DNA of 64,000 nt, taken from the NCBI GenBank assembly GCA_964391195.1, contig CAYMLG010000023.1, positions 1-64,000 of the forward strand, in the 5' to 3' direction. Shown here piece after piece: positions 25,715 through 34,633 of the stretch. The position numbers and the translations under genes were made by a program. Source of the DNA: JAAYXE01 sp964391195 (GTDB taxonomy: Bacteria; Chloroflexota; Anaerolineae; Anaerolineales; UBA4823). Position 1 is the stretch's first letter. Every line of letters starts with the position of its first letter. The notes below the pieces were generated by a model. The model ran no database searches, had not been told where the DNA came from, and was given only the letters and a program-made list of their open reading frames with translations.

Positions 25715-26602
25715 GTGTCTGAACTGCTCGGTGGCCTGATCGACCAACTAGCCTTCATTTTTCAGCGCATCACCTGGCTGAGTATTATTGACCTTTTTCT
25801 GGTCACGTTGGTCTTTTACATCATTCTCGTGCTGCTGCGTGGTACGCAGGCCATGGTTCTGCTGCGCGGCACGCTGCTGCTGATCGCCCTGTTTGGGCTG
25901 CTGACATCGTTCGATGTCTTGCCGGCTTTCTCCTGGCTGGTGAGCACCACCCTACCGGCGCTGGTCCTGGCAGTGCCGGTGATTTTTGCCCCGGAGATCC
26001 GCAGGGCCCTGGAACGATTGGGACGGGCGGGGACGCTGCTCCCGCCCGAAAAGGCGTCACCACGGGTGCAGGATACGATCACCGCCATTGTGACCGCCTC
26101 CGCCCGCCTCTCCGACCGGCAGCATGGCGCCTTGATCGTCATCCAGCGCCACGATGTGCTCAGCGAATACGCTCAGACGGGCGTGGCGATGGACGCCAGG
26201 GTTACGCCGGAAATCCTGCTGCAAATTTTCTACCCCAACACCCCTCTGCATGATGGCGCCGTCATTATCTCCGGATCGCGAGTGACCGCCGCGGCCTGCG
26301 TCATGCCGCTTTCCGCCAGCGGTGTGCTGGTCCGCTCCCCTGAACGGCAGATGGGTCTTCGCCACCGGGCCGCCCTGGGTATCTCAGAAGTGAGCGATGC
26401 GGTGGCGGTCGTCGTCTCCGAAGAAACCGGGTCGATCTCGGTCGTGCACGGTGGGCGGATGATCCGCAGGTTGGACGCTGACCGGTTGGAGAATATTTTG
26501 CGAGCTTTTTACCGCCCTCCCCAAGCCCGGCAAGGTTTGCTGGGGGTGCTCACCCGGCTGTTTCCGGATAATGCGCCCGAGGATAGAGAGGATAACAGGT
26601 AG
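25715..26602 (+). CDS. cdaA: Diadenylate cyclase, c-di-AMP synthase
   Basis: A membrane DAC-domain protein of 295 aa that condenses two ATP into c-di-AMP, the second messenger for osmotic and wall homeostasis. Three N-terminal membrane helices (residues about 10-90) are followed by the DAC domain with the DGA motif at 180-182 (LHDGAVII) and the RHR motif at 216-218, both essential for catalysis. It starts with GTG at 25715. CdaR follows after 2 bases, the classical CdaA-CdaR pair of Firmicutes and Chloroflexota, although glmM is not next to them here. Confidence 0.93.
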   Translation: MSELLGGLIDQLAFIFQRITWLSIIDLFLVTLVFYIILVLLRGTQAMVLLRGTLLLIALFGLLTSFDVLPAFSWLVSTTLPALVLAVPVIFAPEIRRALERLGRAGTLLPPEKASPRVQDTITAIVTASARLSDRQHGALIVIQRHDVLSEYAQTGVAMDARVTPEILLQIFYPNTPLHDGAVIISGSRVTAAACVMPLSASGVLVRSPERQMGLRHRAALGISEVSDAVAVVVSEETGSISVVHGGRMIRRLDADRLENILRAFYRPPQARQGLLGVLTRLFPDNAPEDREDNR

Positions 26603-26604
26603 CT

Positions 26605-27909
26605 ATGATTCCCAATGCCCTGCGCTGGTTGGGTCAAAATCTCAGCACCCTGCTGTTGGCCTTTATTTTATCGGTTGTCGTGTGGGTGTCTGCGGTGATC
26701 ACCTCCGATCCGAATGAGGAACGGATCTACCCTCGCGCGATCCCGCTTGAAATCATCGGACAGAACTCGGATTTGTATATGGTGGATGATATACCGACCT
26801 CTGTCCGGGTCACCTTGAATGCCCCCCAAAGCAAATGGCCCACCCTGAACAATAACCCCAACCGGATCGAGGCCTGGATCGACCTGTCTGGCTATGGGCC
26901 GGGCGAACATGAGGTCCCGGTCAGAATCCGTGTCGATGAAAGGCCGGTCAGAATCGTCCAGATTGAACCCGACACGGTGGTGGTGAGGTTGGAACCGCTC
27001 GTCAGCCGGCAGCTTCCGGTCATGCTGTCGGTAGAAGGAGAACCTTCGCTCGGCTACCGTATGGGCGAGCCGACGGTCAGCCCAGATACGGTCACCGTTT
27101 CAGGGCCCGAATCGCTGGTCACCCGGGTGGACCGGGTGAGGGTCTCCATCGATCTGACCGGCGCCCGCGACTCGAGGCGGGTATCGGTACCGGTGGAGAC
27201 GGTGGATGCCAACGGCGATGTCATCGAAGGGGTGAACGTCACCCCGAGAGTGGTTGCGGTGAACCAACCGGTTAATTTGGAAGGCGGGTATAAAAACGTG
27301 GTGATTAAGGTGGTGACCACCGGGCAGATTGCCAATGGTTATCGCCTAACTAACATATCGGTCACCCCGCAAATCGTAACCGTGTTCTCGACCGATCCTG
27401 CTCTGGTGAATGAACTCCCCGGGTTTGTAGACACAGAGGCGGTCGATCTGACCAATTTAAATGATGACATTGAAATTCGCAAAGAGTTGGATCTGCCCGC
27501 CGGAATCACACTGGTGGGGGAGGAGAGTGTGCTGGTGCAGGTGAGCGTAGCGGCCATCGAGGGCAGCCTTTCCGTCTACGGCATCCCGATCGACAAGCTG
27601 GGCCTGACACCGGAACTTCAGGCGGAAATTTCTCCGGCGACCATCGATATCATCGTCACCGGTCCGCTGCCCATCCTGGATACGCTCTCCCCGGCCAGCT
27701 TCCGCGCTGTGGTAGACTTAACTTCTCTGGGCCCGGGAACGTACCAGCTCTCGCCGATCGTAGATTTGATCCCAGATCAGGTGCAAGTGGAGTCGATCCT
27801 GCCGGAAACAGTGGAGGTAACGATCGCCGAGCCACCGACTCCAACTCCCCCGGCCACCCCTGAGCAGACACCAACTGTAACGGTAACACCCGGCGCCTCG
27901 TTACCGTAA
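26605..27909 (+). CDS. cdaR: YbbR-domain regulator of diadenylate cyclase
   Basis: A 434-residue extracytoplasmic protein anchored by one N-terminal membrane helix (NLSTLLLAFILSVVVWVSAVI). About four YbbR repeats follow (each with patterns such as PVMLSVEGEPSLGYRMGEPTVSPDTVTVSGPESLV), then a Pro/Thr-rich tail from about residue 408. CdaR binds CdaA in the membrane and tunes c-di-AMP output. It is placed 2 bases after cdaA, so the genes are translationally coupled. The Pro/Thr tail looks like a wall-spanning spacer and is longer than in Bacillus CdaR. Confidence 0.9.
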   Translation: MIPNALRWLGQNLSTLLLAFILSVVVWVSAVITSDPNEERIYPRAIPLEIIGQNSDLYMVDDIPTSVRVTLNAPQSKWPTLNNNPNRIEAWIDLSGYGPGEHEVPVRIRVDERPVRIVQIEPDTVVVRLEPLVSRQLPVMLSVEGEPSLGYRMGEPTVSPDTVTVSGPESLVTRVDRVRVSIDLTGARDSRRVSVPVETVDANGDVIEGVNVTPRVVAVNQPVNLEGGYKNVVIKVVTTGQIANGYRLTNISVTPQIVTVFSTDPALVNELPGFVDTEAVDLTNLNDDIEIRKELDLPAGITLVGEESVLVQVSVAAIEGSLSVYGIPIDKLGLTPELQAEISPATIDIIVTGPLPILDTLSPASFRAVVDLTSLGPGTYQLSPIVDLIPDQVQVESILPETVEVTIAEPPTPTPPATPEQTPTVTVTPGASLP

Positions 27910-27919
27910 TCCCCTTTTT

Positions 27920-27969
27920 TGTATCGGGGAGAAGAGGCGGCGCGAGCCGCGTGTTCATCCCCCGATACA
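27920..27969 (+). other. Hairpin in the leader of der
   Basis: Perfect 10-bp outer arms TGTATCGGGG (27920-27929) / CCCCGATACA (27960-27969) enclose a second small stem (GCGGC / GCCGC). There is no T-run. It begins 11 bases after the cdaR stop codon and ends 25 bases before the der start. Confidence 0.6.
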
Positions 27970-27993
27970 GGTTTTATGTGCGAGAAATACCGT

Positions 27994-29367
27994 ATGTCGA
28001 AACCCTTAGTTGCCCTGGTCGGGCGGCCCAATGTTGGCAAGAGCACTTTGTTCAACCGCCTGGTCGAAGAGCGCCTGGCGGTAGTCGATGACATCCCCGG
28101 CACCACCCGAGATCGACTGGTAGCCGAGGCCGAATGGACGGGCGTGCCTTTTGATGTCGTCGATACCGGGGGGATCGATCCATCCCAAACCGGCCCCGGC
28201 AAAGAGGGGGAACCCCTCTCCATCGGCTCGGCCGATTTCATCGACCAGATCATCGAGCAGGCTCAGATTGCCATCCAGGAGGCGGACGCGATCCTGTTCG
28301 TCGTCGATGCGAACAGCGGCGTAACCCCGGCGGATGAGGAAGTGGCAAAAATCCTCCGCCGCCGCCAACAGGAGCGCAATGGGAAACCCTGGCCCCCGGT
28401 GCTGCTGGTGGTCAATAAGGCCGACAGTGAAGCCCGGCGTATGCAGGCCTACCAGTTCTACGAGCTGGGCATGGGTGATCCTTACCCGATCTCTGCGCTG
28501 CACGGCACCGGAACCGGCGACTTGTTGGATGCGCTTGTGGCCACTTTCGAGACGCACGGTGAAGATGTCGCCGAAGATTCGGTGAAAATCGCCATCGTTG
28601 GCAAACCGAATGTGGGTAAGTCCAGCTTGCTGAACCAACTGCTCGGAGAAGAACGGGCGATCGTCAGCCCCATCGCCGGGACGACCCGCGACGCCATCGA
28701 CACCTATCTGACCTATGAAGGAATTCCGGTTACCCTGATCGACACGGCAGGTATCCGCCGCCGGGGAAAAGTGGAGCCGGGCGTAGAAAAATACAGCGTG
28801 CTGCGCTCGATGCAGGCCATTGAACGGGCCGATGTCTCCCTGCTGCTGGTTGATGCAACCCAGGGGATCACCGCCCAGGATACCCATATCGCCGGTTATA
28901 TCCTGGAGAAGTGGAAGAGCGCGGTGGTGATCGTCAACAAGTGGGACGCCATCGAAAAAGACACGCACACCATGGACGAATTCACCCGTCACGTGCGGCA
29001 AGAATTGAATTTCGTGGATTACGTCCCCGTGTTGTTCATCTCTGCGAAAACCGGGCAGCGCGTGGACCGTGTGCTGCCGCTGGCGCTGGAAGTGCAAGAG
29101 GAACGCCTGGTGCGCCTGTCCACCTCCCAACTGAACCAGATCATTCAAAAGGCGCAGGACACGCACCCGCCTCCGTCCCATGCCGGCCGGCAGTTGAGGA
29201 TTTATTACGGCACCCAGGTCCGCAGCGATCCGCCCACCTTTCTGCTGTATGTCAACGATCCCAAGCTGAGTCACTTCACCTATGTGCGTTACCTGGAAAA
29301 CCGGCTTCGGGAACACTATCCTTTCCTGGGGACGCCGATCCGGATTATCATGCGCCCTCGTCGTTGA
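27994..29367 (+). CDS. der: Ribosome-assembly GTPase Der
   Basis: The tandem-GTPase protein Der (EngA), needed for 50S subunit assembly, 457 aa. Two G domains each start with a P-loop (GRPNVGKST at residues 9-17 and GKPNVGKSS near 203), have DTGG/DTAG switch-II motifs, and carry NKAD and NKWD specificity motifs. The C-terminal KH-like domain (YYGTQVRSDPPTFLLYVNDP...) is intact. I chose the ATG at 27994 because MSKPLVALVGRPNVGKS is the conserved start. There is no clear ribosome site, and another in-frame ATG lies at 27976. Confidence 0.95.
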   Translation: MSKPLVALVGRPNVGKSTLFNRLVEERLAVVDDIPGTTRDRLVAEAEWTGVPFDVVDTGGIDPSQTGPGKEGEPLSIGSADFIDQIIEQAQIAIQEADAILFVVDANSGVTPADEEVAKILRRRQQERNGKPWPPVLLVVNKADSEARRMQAYQFYELGMGDPYPISALHGTGTGDLLDALVATFETHGEDVAEDSVKIAIVGKPNVGKSSLLNQLLGEERAIVSPIAGTTRDAIDTYLTYEGIPVTLIDTAGIRRRGKVEPGVEKYSVLRSMQAIERADVSLLLVDATQGITAQDTHIAGYILEKWKSAVVIVNKWDAIEKDTHTMDEFTRHVRQELNFVDYVPVLFISAKTGQRVDRVLPLALEVQEERLVRLSTSQLNQIIQKAQDTHPPPSHAGRQLRIYYGTQVRSDPPTFLLYVNDPKLSHFTYVRYLENRLREHYPFLGTPIRIIMRPRR

Positions 29368-29379
29368 TCGTTTGGGGGT

Positions 29380-29418
29380 CCAATGAAAAACTCCGGCGAG
29401 CCCGGAGTTTTTCATTGG
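29380..29418. terminator. Terminator between der and lepB
   Basis: Perfect 17-bp arms, 29380-29396 and 29402-29418, around a 5-base loop; the arms carry A5 and T5 runs, so it can work in both directions. Confidence 0.9.
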
Positions 29419-29437
29419 ATATTAAGAATAGCGCCTC

Positions 29438-29466
29438 TTGTCCCCACCCCCATCCGGTTATATAAT
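29438..29466 (+). promoter_or_regulatory. Promoter of lepB
   Basis: TTGTCC (29438-29443), 17 bp, TATAAT (29461-29466). The predicted start near 29473 leaves a very short leader before GGAGG at 29481-29485. Confidence 0.8.
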
Positions 29467-29490
29467 CCTCATAGAGACTTGGAGGAACGA

Positions 29491-30081
29491 TTGGAACAAT
29501 ACCGCACAGAAACTATCCCGGAAGCAGGCCCTCCTGATGAGCAGCGCCCCGGGATTCTGCGCTTCATTATCGATATCGGCGAGACACTGATCCTTTCCAT
29601 TGTTTTGTTCTTGGGTATCAACGCCATCTCTGCGCGGATACGCGTGGATGGGTACAGCATGGAACCCACTTTGCAATCCGGCGAGTTTGTAGTGGTGAAC
29701 AAACTGGCCTACCTGCTCGGTGAACCGGAGATCGGAGATGTGATTGTGTTCCATTACCCCCGTGATCCGGAACAGGAATACATCAAACGGGTCATCGGCC
29801 TACCCGGCGACCGGGTTCAAATTGCCGCAGGCCAGGTAGTTGTGAACGGCCAGCTTTTGGAGGAACCTTATATCGCTGCCCCGCCCTCTTACCAGACTGA
29901 GTGGCTCGTCCCCGAAGATTCGTTGTTCGTGCTGGGCGATAACCGCAACAATTCATCCGATTCACACAACTGGGGCCCGGTGCCCATGGAGAATGTGATC
30001 GGCAAAGCGGTTTTCATCTATTGGCCTCCGGAGGAATGGGGCTTGATCGAACATCCAGAAGTGGCCAGCGCCGCCCCTTAA
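29491..30081 (+). CDS. lepB: Signal peptidase I
   Basis: The membrane serine protease that removes signal peptides from exported proteins. From the TTG at 29491 (GGAGG 5 bases upstream) it has 196 aa. One membrane helix spans residues about 24-46. The catalytic dyad is Ser56 (GYSMEPTL) and Lys99 (EYIKRVIGLPGD), and the late GDNRNNSSDSHNWGPV box E is complete. Size and single helix are of the Gram-positive type. The upstream open frame covers the promoter and terminator and is not used. Confidence 0.93.
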   Translation: MEQYRTETIPEAGPPDEQRPGILRFIIDIGETLILSIVLFLGINAISARIRVDGYSMEPTLQSGEFVVVNKLAYLLGEPEIGDVIVFHYPRDPEQEYIKRVIGLPGDRVQIAAGQVVVNGQLLEEPYIAAPPSYQTEWLVPEDSLFVLGDNRNNSSDSHNWGPVPMENVIGKAVFIYWPPEEWGLIEHPEVASAAP

Positions 30082-30144
30082 CGGACAGACTGGATTATCG
30101 GTAACAGGACCGAAAACTAAACCGGTTAGAGGAAACGACAAAAA

Positions 30145-30444
30145 ATGAGGGAATTACCATCCATGCACGATGATTCACCAGATGGAATCATGCAAAGCGG
30201 GACTTTATGCCCGGAATGTCAGACCGGCTCCCTGCGCCTGGAATATCTCACTTATTTCACCTGGCTCAATGAAGAGTTGATCACCGTTCCCAACTTTCCG
30301 GCCTGGGTATGCGATGTGTGCGGGCGGCGCGAGTACGATCTGCGCGCCATCACCTGGCTGAACACCCTGCTCAACCCGGAAGCCGGCCGAAAGGCGAATC
30401 CGCGCAGGCGAGGCGTGCCCCGGCAGCCGCGGCGTTTCGTCTAG
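30145..30444 (+). CDS. YgiT-type zinc-finger protein
   Basis: A 99-residue protein with two CxxC knuckles (LCPEC near residue 22 and VCDVCG near 58) joined by a stretch rich in aromatic residues, as in the YgiT/MqsA zinc domain. The helix-turn-helix part of true MqsA antitoxins is missing; the tail is instead short and basic (RRRGVPRQPRRFV). No toxin gene is adjacent, so an antitoxin role is not supported. The start could also be the internal ATG at 30163. It is convergent with the Nudix gene and shares its terminator. Confidence 0.7.
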   Translation: MRELPSMHDDSPDGIMQSGTLCPECQTGSLRLEYLTYFTWLNEELITVPNFPAWVCDVCGRREYDLRAITWLNTLLNPEAGRKANPRRRGVPRQPRRFV

Positions 30445-30472
30445 ACAGCCCACAGTAGACTGCAGGAGCCAC

Positions 30473-30497
30473 AAAATGCGGCGCACGGCCGCATTTT
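30473..30497. terminator. Bidirectional terminator between convergent genes
   Basis: AAAATGCGGC (30473-30482) / GCCGCATTTT (30488-30497): a 10-bp stem with A4 and T4 ends, located between the zinc-finger gene (+) and the Nudix gene (-). Confidence 0.85.
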
Positions 30498-30501
30498 CCG
30501 T

Positions 30502-31047
30502 TTAACCCTCTTGTGCCAGCTCAGATAATCTGGGTCGCAGCAGGAATAGGGCAGCCAGTGTCTTCGCATCTTCGATTTGCCCCTGTTCTGCCATCGCATA
30601 CGCCTGTTCCAGGGGGAGCTTCTGAACGGTCAACACCTCATCTTCGTCCTGATCCAGAGTCTCAGGATACAGGTGTGTGGCCAGATAGACGTGCATGAGC
30701 TCGGTCGAATAGCCTGGGGCGAGGAAAAATGAGCCGAGAAAATGCAGCTCGCGGGCAGCCATCCCGATTTCTTCCCGGATCTCACGCTGGGCGCACACTT
30801 CCGGGCGCTCATTCGCTTCCACCACGCCGGCCGGCAGTTCGAGGATCTCTTTTGCCACCGCATGGCGGTACTGGTTGACAAACCAGATCATCCCCTCCTC
30901 ATCCAGGGGGAGCAGGGTGACCGCGGCGCGATGACGCACCACATCCCAGTCCGCTTCTCGCCCATCGGGCAGGCGGACCCGGTCCTTGCGTACATCGAAT
31001 GCCCGACCTTGATACACTGTTTCGGAGTTGATTAGCTCAAAACTCAT
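30502..31047 (-). CDS. Nudix hydrolase, ADP-ribose pyrophosphatase type
   Basis: A 181-residue Nudix enzyme. The 23-residue Nudix box is perfect: Gly74, Glu80, then RE at 88-89, EE at 92-93 and Gly95. FVNQYRHAVAKEILELPAGVVE just before it is the signature of ADP-ribose pyrophosphatases (NudF/YqkG), which split ADP-ribose into AMP and ribose-5-phosphate. The ATG at 31047 has GGGAGG 5 bases upstream; a longer in-frame start lacks such a site. It stands alone as a transcription unit. Confidence 0.9.
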   Translation of the reverse strand: MSFELINSETVYQGRAFDVRKDRVRLPDGREADWDVVRHRAAVTLLPLDEEGMIWFVNQYRHAVAKEILELPAGVVEANERPEVCAQREIREEIGMAARELHFLGSFFLAPGYSTELMHVYLATHLYPETLDQDEDEVLTVQKLPLEQAYAMAEQGQIEDAKTLAALFLLRPRLSELAQEG

Positions 31048-31106
31048 TGAACCTCCCTTGTCTGTGAGTATCGCCAACCGTTTGTTGATAACATCCTCGT
31101 CATGAT

Positions 31107-31139
31107 TCGAATAGCCGGGATATAATCCCGGCTATTCGA
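31107..31139. other. Perfect 15-bp palindromic hairpin
   Basis: TCGAATAGCCGGGAT (31107-31121) and ATCCCGGCTATTCGA (31125-31139) with a 3-base loop. It lies between the end of the LysM gene and the start of the Nudix gene, both on the minus strand. No T-run on that strand; a T-poor terminator or processing stem is likely. Confidence 0.65.
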
Positions 31140-31171
31140 CCTGTGTGCGAAGATATTCCTGTTTATGGGCG

Positions 31172-31930
31172 TTACGGGATTTGGAGTTGTTGGCCCGCCT
31201 GGAGATTATACGGCGCAGTCAGATTGTTGGCAAACGCGATCGCCTCCGGAGAGACATCTCCAAAATAGCAGGCAATTTCGTAGATATTTTCGCCGCTTTG
31301 AACCGTGTGCGTGGTGGGGTGCGCCCGCAACGTGCGGTCGCCCGGGAAGGGATTCCCTGATTGAGGGATGGTGAGGGTGGTGCCGGCGCCCGGACGAGAG
31401 TTGACGGAAAGACCGCTGGCATTGAGCAGCTCGACCGGGTTGACGTTAAAGCGGCGAGCGATACAGTAAGGGAACTCACCCGACTGAAGGGTGTAGGTGC
31501 GGGGGAGCCCCGGGGTGGCGGTGGGGACGACGATCAGCGTGGGCGCGGGGGTGTCTGTCGATGACTCAGCGGGGGGCTGCGCCTCTTCCGGAGGAATAGC
31601 GGTCGCCTCTCCTTCCGCAGGAGGCGCGCCGGTCTCTTCTCCCTCCCCTGGCGTTTCCGAGGTGGCTTCGCCCTCGCCGGGAGCAGGGGTTTCCTGAGCA
31701 GGCGCTTGCCCACCCTGCTGCGCCAGGGCCGTCTGGGTTGCCAACTGCCAGATTTGCTCCATCACATCGCTGGTGGCCCCGGGCTCGGCAGGCTCGGTTG
31801 CGCCCTGCTCCTCACCGCCGGGTACGGCTGTATCGGCATTATTGGGAGCCAGATTCCGGGTGCAGGCGCTGGCACCCAGGATGAGCAGCAGACCAACCAG
31901 CAAGAAAGTGAGAAAGCGTTTGATCTCCAT
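31172..31930 (-). CDS. LysM-domain lipoprotein
   Basis: A 252-residue lipoprotein. The signal peptide ends in a lipobox (ILGASAC), followed by a long Glu/Pro/Ala/Thr-rich tether (to about residue 135) and two LysM peptidoglycan-binding repeats: TYTLQSGEFPYCIARRFNVNPVELLNASGL and THTVQSGENIYEIACYFGDVSPEAIAFANNL. Two cysteines, one per repeat, could form a disulfide. The ATG at 31930 is used because the upstream frame lacks a signal peptide; AAGGAG lies 11 bases before it. No enzymatic domain is present, so it is probably a wall-attached structural or adaptor protein. Confidence 0.88.
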   Translation of the reverse strand: MEIKRFLTFLLVGLLLILGASACTRNLAPNNADTAVPGGEEQGATEPAEPGATSDVMEQIWQLATQTALAQQGGQAPAQETPAPGEGEATSETPGEGEETGAPPAEGEATAIPPEEAQPPAESSTDTPAPTLIVVPTATPGLPRTYTLQSGEFPYCIARRFNVNPVELLNASGLSVNSRPGAGTTLTIPQSGNPFPGDRTLRAHPTTHTVQSGENIYEIACYFGDVSPEAIAFANNLTAPYNLQAGQQLQIP

Positions 31931-32260
31931 CTCTTCTATTCTCCTTGTCAGGCTTGAAGTCGCTTTTTCTGGCTTGCCAGAAATCAGGCCCACAACAAAT
32001 TTTTCCAAAGGCAAACCAGGACGGTTTCAGATTGCAATCATACTAGCACAATTAATGTACAGCGTCAAGAACCCTTTGGTACTTTATTTTATGGGATTTT
32101 TACCCGCCTGTCCCTATCCGAATGCCAATTAATGACAAATCAGACCCTAACACTTTGGTATAGTTAGGGAGTTTTGAAGACAATCCCGAGTAGAATGGGC
32201 GCATCGTTTTTGGGGCGCCGGTGTTATTAACCCAGAGTCTGTTCACAGGAGGCAAAAAAT

Positions 32261-33511
32261 ATGCCCAAGCGCGTCGTAGTAACCGGATTAGGTTGCGTGT
32301 CTCCGGTCGGCAATGATGTCTCGACTGCATGGAAAAACCTATTAGCGGGTGTTTCTGGGGTAAGCGAGATCACCCGTTATGACACGAGCGATCATAAAAC
32401 AAAGTTTGCCGCTCAGGTAAAAGATTTCGACGGGAGCAAGCTGTTCGGTTCTCGCGAAGCGCGGCGGATGGATCTGTTTACCCAGTTTGCCGTAGCTGCG
32501 GCCCTACAGGCGGTGGAGCATGCCGGGCTGAAGATCGGCGACGACAACCGTGGCCGGGTTGGGGTGCTGATCGGCACCGGCATCGGCGGGCTGGGCACCC
32601 TGTTCGAGCAGATGCAGGTGTACTCGGCCCGCGGCCCCAGCAAAGTGAGCCCGTTTCTGGTGCCGATGATGCTGCCCGACACCGCCGCCTCCTCAGTCGC
32701 GATCCACCTCGGGCTGCGCGGCCCGAATCTGGCAGTGGTGACCGCCTGTGCGACCGGAACCACTGCTGTGGGCGAAGCGACGGGCATCATCCGCAGAGGG
32801 CAGGCCGACGTGATCCTGGCCGGCGGCAGCGAAGCTGCGATCGTACCGATTGCCATGGCCGGGCTCAATGTGATGACCGCTTTATCCACCCGCAACGATG
32901 ATCCGCAGGGGGCCTCCCGCCCGTTCGATAAGACTCGGGATGGTTTTGTGATGGGCGAAGGGGCGGCAATCCTGGTGCTGGAGGCCCTCGATCATGCCCG
33001 GGCCCGGGGCGCCCCGATCCTGGCCGAAGTCCGTGGTTACGGGCACACGAACGATGCCTACCATATGACGGCCCCCGCCGAAGACGGCAGCGGAGCGGCC
33101 GCCTGCATGCGCCAGGCCCTGGAGGATGCCGGGTTGAGCACCGAGCAGATCGATTACATCAACGCCCACGGCACCAGCACGGTCTTGAATGACAGGAGTG
33201 AGACCGCAGCGATTAAAAGCGTTTTCGGCGAGGGTGCGTATCGCGTGCCGGTTTCTTCCACAAAATCGATGACCGGCCACCTGCTCGGCGCTTCCGGCGC
33301 CCTGGAAGCCGTGATGTGCGTAAAAACGATCGAGGACTGTGCGCTACCGCCGACGATCAATTATCAAACGCCAGACCCGGAGTGCGACCTGGATTACATC
33401 CCCAACCACTCGCGGGCAGTGCAGGTAAAAAATGTGATGTCCAACTCGTTCGGCTTCGGCGGCCATAACGCCACCCTCATTCTGAGCAAATTCAAGGAGG
33501 CAGACGAATGA
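32261..33511 (+). CDS. fabF: Beta-ketoacyl-ACP synthase II
   Basis: The condensing enzyme of fatty-acid elongation, 416 aa. The catalytic triad is Cys163 (TACATG), His303 (NAHGTST) and His340 (SMTGHLLGASG). The remainder is the usual thiolase fold with SNSFGFGGHNATL near the C-terminus. AGGAGG lies 7 bases before the ATG. It overlaps fabH by 4 bases (ATGA), so elongation and initiation synthases are translated together. The 330-base region upstream (31931-32260) is AT-rich; I could not place a promoter there with confidence. No acyl-carrier protein or fabD gene is adjacent. Confidence 0.95.
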   Translation: MPKRVVVTGLGCVSPVGNDVSTAWKNLLAGVSGVSEITRYDTSDHKTKFAAQVKDFDGSKLFGSREARRMDLFTQFAVAAALQAVEHAGLKIGDDNRGRVGVLIGTGIGGLGTLFEQMQVYSARGPSKVSPFLVPMMLPDTAASSVAIHLGLRGPNLAVVTACATGTTAVGEATGIIRRGQADVILAGGSEAAIVPIAMAGLNVMTALSTRNDDPQGASRPFDKTRDGFVMGEGAAILVLEALDHARARGAPILAEVRGYGHTNDAYHMTAPAEDGSGAAACMRQALEDAGLSTEQIDYINAHGTSTVLNDRSETAAIKSVFGEGAYRVPVSSTKSMTGHLLGASGALEAVMCVKTIEDCALPPTINYQTPDPECDLDYIPNHSRAVQVKNVMSNSFGFGGHNATLILSKFKEADE

Positions 33512-34632
33512 GTCCTTATGCTCATATTACCGGTTGGGGGATGGCTGTTCCAGAGCGGGTCATGACGAACAACGACCTGGCCGCCCGCGTCGACACTTCA
33601 GATGACTGGATCGTCTCGCGCACAGGGATTCGCGAACGGCGCATCGCCGCCGAGGACCAGACAACCGCCTCCCTGGCCACAGAAGCTGCCCTGGAGGCCC
33701 TGGCGACGGCCGGATTGAAGCCCGCCGACCTGGATCTGATCATCGTCTCCACCTCCTCCCCCGAGCACACTTTTCCGGCGACCGCCTGCCTGGTACAGGA
33801 CAGGATCGGAGCCGTGAAGGCCGGCGCTTTCGACCTGCAGGCTGCCTGCACCGGCTTCATCTATGCTTTGAGCCTTGCATCCGAATACATTCGCTCCGGA
33901 GGTATCCAGAATGCGCTGGTCATCGGGGCGGAAACGCTATCTCGCCTGGTGAATTGGGATGACCGCAATACCTGCATCCTGTTCGGAGATGGCGCCGGGG
34001 CCTTCGTGCTCCAGGCCGGAGAGGAACCTGCAGGGGTGCTGTCTTCCGTGCTGCGCTCGGACGGCTCCGGAGCAGACCTGCTGATCCTGCCGGCGGGCGG
34101 CAGCCGGTGCCCCACCTCCTTCGATACCGTGCGGCAGGGCCTTCATTATATTCAGATGAACGGGCGGGAAGTCTTCCGCTTTGCCACCCGGGTCATGGCC
34201 CAGGCGACCCAAGAGGCGATCGCCAAAGCCAGGCTAAAGCTGGATGATATCCATTTAGTGATCCCCCACCAGGCGAATTTACGCATTATCGAATCTGCCG
34301 CCCGCAGCCTGGAAATCCCCATGGAACGATGCATAATCAATCTGGAGCGCTACGGCAACACCTCCACTGCTTCGATTCCGATCGCCACCTGTGAAGCGGC
34401 GCGCAGCGGGCGGCTGCACCCGGGGGATAAAGTGGTCTTTGTAGGTTTCGGCGCCGGGCTGACCTGGGGCGCTGCCGTAGCCGAATGGAGCGCCCCGTTC
34501 ACCACTCGCCGCGACCGGGTCTACCCGGTTCGCTACCGGCTGTATGCCCGCCTGCGTTCGATGCTGCTCCGCCTGCTGCGGCGGATCGATGCGATTGTCT
34601 GGAACCGCCTGCACCGCAACAATGGCGACTGA
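33508..34632 (+). CDS. fabH: Beta-ketoacyl-ACP synthase III with Arg-rich C-terminal extension
   Basis: The enzyme that starts fatty-acid synthesis by condensing an acyl-CoA with malonyl-ACP. The triad is Cys114 (AACTGF), His254 (IPHQAN) and Asn284 (RYGNTS). The core ends near residue 330 (WGAAVAEW), where most FabH proteins stop. Here about 44 more residues follow, holding some 12 arginines in a pattern suited to an amphipathic helix (RLYARLRSMLLRLLRRIDAIVWNRL). This may contact acyl carrier protein or membrane. The ATG overlaps the fabF stop. Confidence 0.93.
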   Translation: MSPYAHITGWGMAVPERVMTNNDLAARVDTSDDWIVSRTGIRERRIAAEDQTTASLATEAALEALATAGLKPADLDLIIVSTSSPEHTFPATACLVQDRIGAVKAGAFDLQAACTGFIYALSLASEYIRSGGIQNALVIGAETLSRLVNWDDRNTCILFGDGAGAFVLQAGEEPAGVLSSVLRSDGSGADLLILPAGGSRCPTSFDTVRQGLHYIQMNGREVFRFATRVMAQATQEAIAKARLKLDDIHLVIPHQANLRIIESAARSLEIPMERCIINLERYGNTSTASIPIATCEAARSGRLHPGDKVVFVGFGAGLTWGAAVAEWSAPFTTRRDRVYPVRYRLYARLRSMLLRLLRRIDAIVWNRLHRNNGD

Positions 34633-34633
34633 G

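Noticed and set aside
28006..29415. Minus-strand open frame of 469 codons opposite der
   Set aside because: Shadow of der; der has full GTPase motifs and the antisense product has none.
30119..30128. AACCGGTT palindromes (also at 6344-6351, 22209-22216 and 27267-27274) as operators of one regulator
   Set aside because: An 8-base palindrome is expected by chance several times per 64 kb at this GC content, one copy is inside cdaR, and the flanks do not agree.
30145..30444. MqsA-type antitoxin
   Set aside because: Only the zinc-finger half is present, and no MqsR-like toxin gene is adjacent.
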